Shown here piece by piece: positions 16,537-22,918 of a stretch of DNA of 22,918 nucleotides (position 1 is its first letter; every line of letters begins with the position of its first letter). The notes under the pieces are model-generated. The model was not told the origin of the DNA. It ran no database searches and was given only the letters and a program-made list of their open reading frames with translations. Source of the stretch: JBFJWU01 sp041623475 [NCBI: bacterium] (GTDB lineage: Bacteria > J088); NCBI GenBank assembly GCA_041623475.1, contig JBFJWU010000004.1, forward strand, positions 1-22,918. Reading direction: 5' to 3'. The position numbers were made by a program, and so were the translations under genes.

Positions 16537-16953
16537 GTGATTCGAGACATCGATCACATCGGAATTGTTGTGCGCAGTATTCAGGATGCCCTGCCGGGCT
16601 ATCGGGACCTTTTTGAACTGGAATACATGGGCGAGGAAGTCGTCCCCGATGGCACTGTCAAGGCTGCGTTCCTGCGCCCTGTCGACGGAACGACCAAGAT
16701 CGAATTGATCGAGGCTATTGACAACCCGGGTGTCGAGAAATTTCTTGAAACGCGTGGGCCAGGCGTTCACCACATTTGCTATAAGACCAAGGACATTGTC
16801 GCCGAGCTTGCCCGATTGGAAGCCGGGGGCGTGCGGCTGATCGACAAGCAACCCCGACCCGGTGCATTGGGGAAAATGGTTGCATTCCTGCATCCGAAAT
16901 CCACGGGCGGTGTTTTGGTCGAGCTGGCGCAGCCGGCGGAATCCGCAGGGTGA
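16537..16953 (+). CDS. mce: methylmalonyl-CoA epimerase
   Basis: A 138-residue protein of the vicinal oxygen chelate fold, which interconverts the 2R and 2S forms of methylmalonyl-CoA between propionyl-CoA carboxylase and methylmalonyl-CoA mutase. Two glyoxalase-type repeats are visible: DIDHIGIVVRSIQDALPGYRDLF at the start, TTKIELIEA, then GVHHICYKTKDIVAEL, and GGVLVELAQ at the end. The His in DIDHIGI, the His in VHHIC and the Glu in VELAQ correspond to metal ligands of the family. The start is GTG 16537 with AAGGAAG at good spacing; the frame is open to 16465 but the extra residues do not fit the family. The stop overlaps the start of the outer-membrane protein gene (GTGA), an unusual partner. 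Neither the mutase nor the carboxylase is in the window. Confidence 0.93.
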   Translation: MIRDIDHIGIVVRSIQDALPGYRDLFELEYMGEEVVPDGTVKAAFLRPVDGTTKIELIEAIDNPGVEKFLETRGPGVHHICYKTKDIVAELARLEAGGVRLIDKQPRPGALGKMVAFLHPKSTGGVLVELAQPAESAG

Positions 16954-18434
16954 GACAGCTCGTTTCGACAGCGGGCCTGGCTGCGCTGGTCGTCGGATTA
17001 GCTACTACCGCGGAACCCGCCAGCCTGTTTTCAGACGATGTCGCTGTCGCGGTTGACGGCGATTTCTATGTCCAGTTCCAACATCAACTGGAGCCCGACG
17101 GTGACGGTACGCAGCGACCGGGCACCATTAACCGAGCCGCGGCTGAACTGGCCGCACGGCCCTCGTTGATCCTCAATGAATTCGTTCGCATTGACAGTGG
17201 CCTGACCGTCGGCGGGCAGACGTCGCCGTGGGGGCAATCGAGCAACCGTTACGCATATGATGGCGAAGCCGCCAGCCTTGGTTTCAGTATTGATATCCTG
17301 GGCCTTCATTGGGAAACACCGGCAGGCGTTATTGACGCCGGTCGGGTGCCCTGGCACTGGGGCCTTGGCGTCTTTGAAAACGATGCTCGCTTCGAACTGG
17401 ATCGCTACGGCTTGCCGTCCGGCAGCGGTACCCAGGATATGTTTCGCCTGCGTGTGGCCCCGCTGGGCGTCAACGTGCCGCTGGAAACAACGGTATTCCT
17501 GCGCAGTTGGTTCAACGGTCGGGCCTCGGACTCTGATTTCGTCGACAACGGATGGTCGTACGGTGTCGCCGCCGAAGGCACACCGGACCTGGTGGATTAC
17601 GGCTGGCTGATTCGCTATGATCGGCATCGCGGTGGCGGCACAAATCTGCTGTGGACTGATGCCTATAACAGTTGGAAGTTCAATGCAGGTGTCCTGGAAT
17701 ACGAAGGCGCCTTCCGTTTTGGTCGCACGGACGACTTGCCGCTGGTCGCACCCAACGGATTACGGGTCAGCGAGGATGACGCCGAGTGGCTGGGCTGGGG
17801 TGTCGTGGGACGATACCTGCTGCGCGGCGTTCGTAAAGGCAAGGTCAGTTTCGAGACAAGTGGCATCGAGGTCGGCGCATTTTCCGGCGATGAAATCGCT
17901 GGCGCGGTCGAGGACGGGGATTGGGATGGATTGTACGCCGACCCTGACTTTCGGGTCGGCCTGCTGCTGTATCCCCAGGTCTGGAACTACCGTCGCCAGG
18001 CATTTCGCCAGCAGTTGATCAATGCATGGGGCGACCGGCTGGGAGCATCGGCCGAACAGCTCGGGTTGACCTACGACAACAGAGTTGGACAGGGAATCGG
18101 TAACAGCATCTACGTCAATCCCGGAATTGGATTGCGGACTGACAGCGACCTGCGATTCCGCCTTAACTTCCTGTATGCACGCGCAATTGCTGCGGTGTCG
18201 ACGCTGGAGGTCATTGACGACGGTGGGACAACCCAGCGGTCCGATGATCGTTATGCCGATGGCAAATCGCTGGGATTCGAGATCGACACCCATCTCAGCT
18301 ACCCGCTGTGGGGTGGAATTTACGGGGTTCTGGAGGCTGGAATTGCCTTTCCTGGAAGCGCGTTTGATAACGCTCTGGGGGGCGATGCAAAGACTTCCTT
18401 CATCCTCGCTCCACGTTTGACAGCCGAATTTTAA
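16950..18434 (+). CDS. outer-membrane beta-barrel protein, TIGR04551-like (first of two)
   Basis: A 494-residue protein with a signal peptide (MRQLVSTAGLAALVVGLATTAEPA, cleavage about residues 23-25), many amphipathic strands and a terminal Phe (RLTAEF). The block DAGRVPWHWGLGVFENDARFE is shared in kind with the next gene (GRQPSNWGLGIFSNDG), as is the final EAGIAFPGSAFDN against EGGVLLPGSVFDE, so the two are distant paralogues. The WGLG block fits the TIGR04551 proteins of deltaproteobacteria as I remember them; their function is unknown. The family call is from memory. The gene begins with GTG overlapping the epimerase stop. The mature N-terminus goes almost directly into barrel strands, unlike its partner, which has a long low-complexity linker. 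Confidence 0.8.
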   Translation: MRQLVSTAGLAALVVGLATTAEPASLFSDDVAVAVDGDFYVQFQHQLEPDGDGTQRPGTINRAAAELAARPSLILNEFVRIDSGLTVGGQTSPWGQSSNRYAYDGEAASLGFSIDILGLHWETPAGVIDAGRVPWHWGLGVFENDARFELDRYGLPSGSGTQDMFRLRVAPLGVNVPLETTVFLRSWFNGRASDSDFVDNGWSYGVAAEGTPDLVDYGWLIRYDRHRGGGTNLLWTDAYNSWKFNAGVLEYEGAFRFGRTDDLPLVAPNGLRVSEDDAEWLGWGVVGRYLLRGVRKGKVSFETSGIEVGAFSGDEIAGAVEDGDWDGLYADPDFRVGLLLYPQVWNYRRQAFRQQLINAWGDRLGASAEQLGLTYDNRVGQGIGNSIYVNPGIGLRTDSDLRFRLNFLYARAIAAVSTLEVIDDGGTTQRSDDRYADGKSLGFEIDTHLSYPLWGGIYGVLEAGIAFPGSAFDNALGGDAKTSFILAPRLTAEF

Positions 18435-18445
18435 TGGACTAAACT
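18417..18445 (+). promoter_or_regulatory. sigma-70-type promoter of the second barrel gene
   Basis: A perfect TTGACA (18417-18422), a 17-base spacer and TAAACT (18440-18445, 4 of 6). The -35 lies inside the last codons of the first barrel gene. Transcription would begin near 18452, about 70 bases before ATG 18522. Confidence 0.6.
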
Positions 18446-18521
18446 CGATCCAAACCGTGAGGCGGAGAACATCACCATCTACAAGCGGTACAGAGGAACA
18501 GCCGGAACCAAGGAGCGCGGG

Positions 18522-20381
18522 ATGACGGGCGACCTGTGTGACACAAAATTGCTGAGGTCTGCGTTGGTCGCTGTTGCGATCCTGTTTGCTGCGCCGGTCG
18601 TTCATGCGCAGGACACCGAGCCTGCCGATGCTGGCCAGGAAGCGCCGGCAGAATCCGGTGAGGCGGCTGCAGCGCCTGCTGATGCAGGCCAGGCTGGCAA
18701 TGCTGATGCCGGGCAGCCAGCGGCGGATACGTCTGCGGCCAGCGACGCAAACGACGAACAGGGCGGATTCACCTTTGGGGACGACAGTTCCTGGGAGGAC
18801 GCGGATTCGTTTTTTGATGAAGAGGGCGAAAGTGCAATCGACGCCCTGCTGGAAGAGCCCGAGTGGAACGGAATGCGTTTCGGACTAGGCGGCTACTATC
18901 GACTGAATTACATGGTACTTGGCAACCCTGATGTCCAGGGCAGCCAGGACGAAGACGGTCCCAAGCAGGTCAATCTGTTTCAGCATCGACTGCGGTTGCT
19001 GCCTGGCATCGGCTTGAATGACAAGACAGTCGTGAAAATGGACATTTCCGTTGGCCAGGGCCTGAAGCCCTGCGACCCGGATACGCTGGGCAACTATTAC
19101 ATCAGTCCTTGCGAGGGTATCCTGGGTGCCAATGGCATCACCGTCCTGGACAGCCAGCTGTCGGACGCATTTGCCAATGTCACGTTCAATCGATTCTGGG
19201 GCGAGGTCACCACACCGGTTGGTCTGCTTCGCGTGGGTCGCCAGCCTTCCAACTGGGGCCTGGGAATCTTTTCCAACGACGGGTTGCACGAGTCCGAATT
19301 CGGTATCGCCGAATTCGGTGATACCTATGATCGAATCGCTTTTGCAACCAAGCCGATGGGTGCAGACAGTGACCTGATTACGGCGCTGGTGTATGACATC
19401 ATCTCCGAAGGTACACCGGAACTGGGTGTTGCCGGCGCGCCGGAAGTCACCAAGAACTCCAAGGATATCCACGAAGGTATTATTGTCCTGCTGTACACGA
19501 CGGCGCCGCTGGATGTCGGTGTGTATCAGGTCATTCGGGCCAACCGCTCGGACCGGCACCGCATCTACGCAACCGACATTTACGGGCGCCTGGATATCGG
19601 ACTGCTGTACGGTGCGATCGAATCTGTCTGGGTTTACGGCACCAGCGAAGGGCTGCCGTTCCTGGACCAGAGCGACCTGTCATTTCATCTGGGCGACGAG
19701 GTCAAAATTGCCCAATGGGGCTGGGCTGGCGAGATTGGCCTGCGGTTCGACTGGTATGACTTTAAAGTCAAGTATGGCAATGCCCAGGGCGACCAGAACC
19801 TGACAAACGATCGACCAAAACCTAAAATTACGGGTATTACGTTTCGGCCCGATTACAACGTTGGTCTGATCATGTTTGATTATGCTTACGCTAACCTGGT
19901 TGAACGCCGGATCGACGCAAACTTCGATCGCTTGAACGTACTGGTTGATGACGGCGTCTTGACACCGGGGCAGGTCGAGGATCTGGAAATAGCGGCGGAC
20001 CTGGCTCGCACCCGAGGCGGTGTCAGCAACGCATTTTTTATTAATCCGATTGCTGTCCTGCAGCCGACACCTGAGATCAGGACCAAGCTGGGCATGTTGT
20101 GGGCCCAATCCAACAGCGGGATCGCGGTCCTGGGTGATGGATCGCACGCGGTTTACAAGCACGATCTGGGTTGGGAATTCGATGCCGGAGTTGATTACAC
20201 CTATCGCGATAAATTCGTCTTTGGTATCGAAGGTGGCGTCCTGCTGCCGGGATCGGTTTTTGACGAACCGCGGACCGAACTGGACGAAGTATCAGGACTC
20301 GATGTCCCGGTCTATGATGACTTGCGTGACAGTGATCCTGTTTATCTGGGCCGGGTCAAATTCCAGTTCAATATCTATTGA
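18522..20381 (+). CDS. outer-membrane beta-barrel protein, TIGR04551-like, with disordered Ala/Asp/Glu linker (second of two)
   Basis: A 619-residue protein. The signal peptide ends VVHA at residue 29. Residues 30 to about 85 are low complexity, with DAGQ appearing three times among Ala, Pro, Glu and Asp. An acidic stretch (SSWEDADSFFDEEGESAIDALLEE) leads into the barrel, which starts at MRFGLGGYYRLNYMV. The block RFWGEVTTPVGLLRVGRQPS then NWGLGIFSNDG and FGDTYDRIAFATK is the signature region. The protein ends GRVKFQFNIY with a terminal aromatic residue. Two cysteines (CDPDTLGNYYISPC) may close a loop. An AGGAG ribosome binding site precedes ATG. It has its own promoter and a strong hairpin after it, so it can be expressed apart from its paralogue. 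The function is unknown; a porin-like or structural role is inferred only from the fold. Confidence 0.82.
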   Translation: MTGDLCDTKLLRSALVAVAILFAAPVVHAQDTEPADAGQEAPAESGEAAAAPADAGQAGNADAGQPAADTSAASDANDEQGGFTFGDDSSWEDADSFFDEEGESAIDALLEEPEWNGMRFGLGGYYRLNYMVLGNPDVQGSQDEDGPKQVNLFQHRLRLLPGIGLNDKTVVKMDISVGQGLKPCDPDTLGNYYISPCEGILGANGITVLDSQLSDAFANVTFNRFWGEVTTPVGLLRVGRQPSNWGLGIFSNDGLHESEFGIAEFGDTYDRIAFATKPMGADSDLITALVYDIISEGTPELGVAGAPEVTKNSKDIHEGIIVLLYTTAPLDVGVYQVIRANRSDRHRIYATDIYGRLDIGLLYGAIESVWVYGTSEGLPFLDQSDLSFHLGDEVKIAQWGWAGEIGLRFDWYDFKVKYGNAQGDQNLTNDRPKPKITGITFRPDYNVGLIMFDYAYANLVERRIDANFDRLNVLVDDGVLTPGQVEDLEIAADLARTRGGVSNAFFINPIAVLQPTPEIRTKLGMLWAQSNSGIAVLGDGSHAVYKHDLGWEFDAGVDYTYRDKFVFGIEGGVLLPGSVFDEPRTELDEVSGLDVPVYDDLRDSDPVYLGRVKFQFNIY

Positions 20382-20404
20382 TCAGATCTTCCAGGGTATT
20401 TGAA

Positions 20405-20442
20405 AAACAACAAAGGCGGGCGCGGGCCCGCCTTTGTTGTTT
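20405..20442 (+). terminator. long hairpin terminator after the second barrel gene
   Basis: A perfect 17-bp stem AAACAACAAAGGCGGGC / GCCCGCCTTTGTTGTTT with loop GCGG (20422-20425), 24 bases behind the stop. The 3' arm ends T-rich (TTTGTTGTTT); the other strand is equally T-rich, so it could stop transcription both ways. Confidence 0.85.
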
Positions 20443-20481
20443 CCGTGGCCGAACGAGTCCGCCCGCCACGGTCCAAGTTGA

Positions 20482-20487
20482 TAAAAT
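20482..20487 (+). promoter_or_regulatory. possible -10 element of the first DUF4388 gene
   Basis: TAAAAT (5 of 6 to TATAAT) between the terminator and TTG 20511. No -35 is seen at normal spacing. If real, the leader would be under 20 bases but would still include the AGGAA ribosome binding site. Confidence 0.3.
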
Positions 20488-20510
20488 GGGTTCGCGAAAG
20501 CAGGAATCTG

Positions 20511-21728
20511 TTGTCTGACGAAATTCTCATTCGTTTGCCTCGCGACGGTGTTGCCGGGTTCGATCCGTCCGCCGAGCAGGTAGGGCTGGCGCACGCCAGC
20601 CGTGAAATTATCCTGTTGCGGCGACTGCAGGGGGCCATTCCCCAGGATTACTTGCGGCTTTTTGGCAGCACGCGTGTGCTCTGGGCCGGGGACCTGCTGC
20701 ATGGATTGAACCTGAACCACGCCACCGGTCGGCTCGTGTTTTATGACGAATCGGTTCGCAAAGAGATCCATCTTAAAAACGGCGAAATTATTTTCGCGCA
20801 AAGCAATTTGGCTCACGACCGCCTGGGCGAATCACTGATTCGGGCCGGGAAAATCACGCAGCAACAATTGGATGACGCGGCGACCGAGATCAACCAGACG
20901 CGCAAGCTGGGCCAGATTCTGGTTGAATCCGGCCTGATCAGCCCCAAGGAACTGTTTGTCGGCGTGCGTCGGCAGGTCGAGGAAATCGCGTGGTCAATCC
21001 TTGACCTCGAGGGCCGGTACGTTTTCTACCAGGGCTTCGCCGATCCGGACAGCATTCTGGCGCTGAACCTGGAGACCCATACGGTGCTCGTCGACGGTAT
21101 TCGCCGAACAGCCCCCTGGGCGCACATACCGGTGGATGTTCCGGAACGCGAGATCAGCCTGGCCCTGCAGTCTGCCGGCAACCGCCTGAACTTGAACCAG
21201 GACGAGAAAAAGCTTGCCGGCATCATCGTCAACGGTCTGAACCTGCGAGAATTGATTGAGCAATCCGGGCTGGGCAAGCTGGAGACTTACAAGATCGTTC
21301 ACCATCTGGTGCGCCGCGAAATCGTGCGGGTCGGCCGAGTTGATGACCAGCCCAGGGTCGCTGTCGCCGCCGATTCACAGCTGGCGCAGACGGTTGATAA
21401 TTTCGGGGAAATCTTTTCTGAGGTCATCATGCTGCTGCGTGCCAGTGCGCCAGATATTGATGTGGTCGGGCGACTGAATTCCTTTTTTGACTCGCTGCCC
21501 GATGAACTGGCGGCGGTCTTTGGGACGGTTCGATTCGATGAATCCGGTCGCCTGGACACGGCAGCAATCGCAGGGAATGCGACTCAACTGGAAAAGGCCA
21601 GCCGGTCGACGGTACTGCGGGCATTCAACGAATTGTTGTACTTTACGCTGTTTGAAATGAAGAACTTCCTGTCGGACGATGATGCGTCCAGGATTATGGA
21701 AGTGATCGAAAGTATTGAGCTGTTTTGA
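20511..21728 (+). CDS. DUF4388 (PATAN-type) domain protein, first of two
   Basis: A 405-residue cytoplasmic protein if started at TTG 20511 (MSDEILIRLPRDG), which has AGGAA just upstream. The frame stays open back through the terminator to 20400, which is not coding; GTG 20445 and TTG 20478 are other choices. Residues about 65-115 hold the DUF4388 motif: LHGLNLNHATGRLVFYDESV then KEIHLKNGEIIFAQSNLAHDRLGE, followed by helical segments (GKITQQQLDDAA, LGQILVESGLISPKELF, VRRQVEEIAWSIL). A winged-helix-like part near residues 240-275 (IIVNGLNLRELIEQSGLGKLETYKIVHHLVRR) comes next, then a unique C-terminal region ending MEVIESIELF. DUF4388 proteins occur with two-component and motility regulation in deltaproteobacteria; this one has no receiver domain. 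It lies 49 bases before its paralogue. Confidence 0.82.
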   Translation: MSDEILIRLPRDGVAGFDPSAEQVGLAHASREIILLRRLQGAIPQDYLRLFGSTRVLWAGDLLHGLNLNHATGRLVFYDESVRKEIHLKNGEIIFAQSNLAHDRLGESLIRAGKITQQQLDDAATEINQTRKLGQILVESGLISPKELFVGVRRQVEEIAWSILDLEGRYVFYQGFADPDSILALNLETHTVLVDGIRRTAPWAHIPVDVPEREISLALQSAGNRLNLNQDEKKLAGIIVNGLNLRELIEQSGLGKLETYKIVHHLVRREIVRVGRVDDQPRVAVAADSQLAQTVDNFGEIFSEVIMLLRASAPDIDVVGRLNSFFDSLPDELAAVFGTVRFDESGRLDTAAIAGNATQLEKASRSTVLRAFNELLYFTLFEMKNFLSDDDASRIMEVIESIELF

Positions 21729-21777
21729 TTTAATGTGGGCACCGTGAACCTGCCAGAAGCCAGAACCGGGGGAACCG

Positions 21778-22918
21778 TTGGCTGACGACGACAACATCGT
21801 TATCGAAGACGGCGGCGTTCTTCGTCTACCGCCGCGAATCCTGCGCGAAATGCGTGCGTCGGTGGGGACCCGTATGCGTCCAGTCGCCGCCGGCGAAAGC
21901 CTGCTGCTGGTCTTTCGTGAACACGAAGGAGACGTGGACTTCAACAAATGGGTCGACCAGTGTACGTTGATTGGCCAGGTAGGGGCTTTTGGTATCGCTG
22001 ACTTGTTCAGCACCATCAACATGAGTCAGAAGACAGGCGTTGTCGTCTTTGAAAGCGGGCACGTACAGAAGCGGGTCTATTTCGAAAACGGCGAGATCGT
22101 CTTTTCGGTCTCAAACGAATCCGAGTTCCGCCTGGGAGAGATTCTGGTGAACCGTGGCATGATTTCGCGCAAGCAGATCGACGAAATCCTGTCCAGCAAG
22201 GAAGCAGGGGTGCGCCTGGGTGCACGCCTGATCCAGAAGGGGTACCTGCGGGCCAAGGACCTGTACGAGGCCGTGCGCTACCAGGTCGAAGAAATCATTT
22301 TCAGTGTCTTTCCAATGTCAGACGGAAACTTTTACTTTTTTGAAGGCGACTACCTGGACGAAGACCTGTCCCAGTTTACGTTGAATACCCAGAATATCCT
22401 GATGGAGGGCTACCGCCGAATGGACGAGTGGGGCCTGATGCGCGAGAAAATTCCCCACGAGGGTGTGGTTGTCCTGCACGCGGGCAAAGGCGAGGTCAAA
22501 TTTGACACGCCGGTAATGGAAACTGTCTTTCACCTGATCGATGGCAAGAAGTCCGTCAAGGAACTGATTCGCGCCTCGGGCAAGGGCGAATTTGACGTCA
22601 ATCGAGCGCTGTACGACCTGCTGCGCAAAAACGCTATTGAAACGATAGATCCTAAAGCGACCGGCCAGGACAAGGCCAAGTCCCTGGAAGGCATGATCGA
22701 TGCCTATAACAAACTGTATGTGATTGTCGGCCAGGCGCTGGATCGTGCCGGCCGCAGCGAAGCCCTTGGACCAGAGCAGATGGCTGAGTTCGTCAAGGGG
22801 CTGGACGACCGGGCAAGGCAAGTATTGGACGGCGTCAATTTTGACCCGACCCAGGGCGTGGCCGGTTCTGTTTCGGTGATGTTGTCCAACCTGGAATCGG
22901 CTGTTGCGTCCAGCGGTC
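21778..22918 (+). CDS. DUF4388 (PATAN-type) domain protein, second of two (3' end cut by window edge)
   Basis: The frame is open from TTG 21778 to the window edge, 380 residues without a stop. GGGGGAA just ahead serves as ribosome binding site; the only upstream in-frame ATG (21733) is stopped after four codons. The N-terminus EDGGVLRLPPRILREMRASV looks somewhat like an AbrB/SpoVT swapped hairpin. DUF4388 follows at about residues 65-125 (GAFGIADLFSTINMSQKTGVVV, KRVYFENGEIVFSVSNESEFRLGE), then the same helical order as the first protein (LGARLIQKGYLRAKDLYEAV, RYQVEEIIFSVFP, DGNFYFFEGD). A further domain near 260-295 (VMETVFHLIDGKKSVKELIR) resembles the winged-helix part of the paralogue. The end, after the linker at about 300, is helical and incomplete. 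No enzymatic motif is seen; a regulatory or scaffold role is inferred. Confidence 0.8.
   Translation, partial: MADDDNIVIEDGGVLRLPPRILREMRASVGTRMRPVAAGESLLLVFREHEGDVDFNKWVDQCTLIGQVGAFGIADLFSTINMSQKTGVVVFESGHVQKRVYFENGEIVFSVSNESEFRLGEILVNRGMISRKQIDEILSSKEAGVRLGARLIQKGYLRAKDLYEAVRYQVEEIIFSVFPMSDGNFYFFEGDYLDEDLSQFTLNTQNILMEGYRRMDEWGLMREKIPHEGVVVLHAGKGEVKFDTPVMETVFHLIDGKKSVKELIRASGKGEFDVNRALYDLLRKNAIETIDPKATGQDKAKSLEGMIDAYNKLYVIVGQALDRAGRSEALGPEQMAEFVKGLDDRARQVLDGVNFDPTQGVAGSVSVMLSNLESAVASSG

Noticed and set aside
17760-18605. 281-codon open frame on the minus strand
   Set aside because: It is antisense to the first barrel gene and crosses the promoter and start of the second; no signal or motif is seen.
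20400-20510. Upstream start of the first DUF4388 gene at TTG 20400
   Set aside because: The codons would run through the terminator hairpin and have no ribosome binding site; TTG 20511 has one.
1-22918. CRISPR arrays, tRNA or rRNA genes, insertion sequences, toxin-antitoxin or defence genes
   Set aside because: I found no spaced direct repeats, cloverleaf sequences, transposase motifs or terminal inverted repeats, and every long gene fits a housekeeping, envelope or unknown family.

Overview
The window looks like an ordinary bacterial chromosome segment of about 57-60% GC carrying 20 protein genes (two cut by the window edges), no RNA genes, no insertion sequences and no CRISPR. The gene families suggest a deltaproteobacterium-like lineage (Myxococcota/Desulfobacterota/Bdellovibrio sense) rather than a gammaproteobacterium. 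The clues are a SPOUT RNA methyltransferase directly behind trmD, two DUF4388 (PATAN-type) proteins, tandem TIGR04551-like outer-membrane proteins, an HSD10-like dehydrogenase, an alkyl-DHAP-synthase-like flavoprotein and a methylmalonyl-CoA epimerase. This placement is inference; no 16S or other decisive marker is present. Starts other than ATG are common (8 of 20 genes by my choice of starts).

Region 1 (1-2582): a partial DUF5924/DUF2914-type membrane protein on the minus strand lies head-to-head with a plus-strand pair, a secreted SRPBCC protein and a lipoprotein PQQ-type sugar dehydrogenase, joined by an ATGA overlap. The two divergent start codons overlap in a single CATG.

Region 2 (2571-7705): an RlmD/RumA-type rRNA uracil methyltransferase on the minus strand starts directly after the T-run of the terminator of a 676-residue orphan lipoprotein gene. 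An AT-rich divergent promoter region separates that lipoprotein from a secreted protein of unknown function. An HSD10-like short-chain dehydrogenase follows, with a perfect palindrome and a TATAAT in front of it.

Region 3 (7720-11143): a minus-strand operon of a FadL-type outer-membrane transporter and an alkyl-DHAP-synthase-like FAD enzyme, probably in hydrophobic-substrate uptake and lipid metabolism.

Region 4 (11144-16376): the translation operon rpsP-rimM-trmD-SPOUT methyltransferase, with a recognisable promoter and an S16 protein twice the normal length because of an acidic Ala/Glu-rich tail. It runs convergently into a minus-strand pair, an unknown helical protein translationally coupled to uvrB.

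Region 5 (16537-22918): methylmalonyl-CoA epimerase overlaps by GTGA with an outer-membrane beta-barrel gene. A second, related barrel gene follows with its own promoter and a strong hairpin terminator. Two DUF4388 proteins follow, the last running off the window. I found no clear-cut new defence or mobile system. The best candidates for undescribed biology are the uvrB-coupled helical protein, the orphan lipoprotein with its divergent secreted neighbour, the DUF4388 pair next to the tandem barrels, and the S16 tail.
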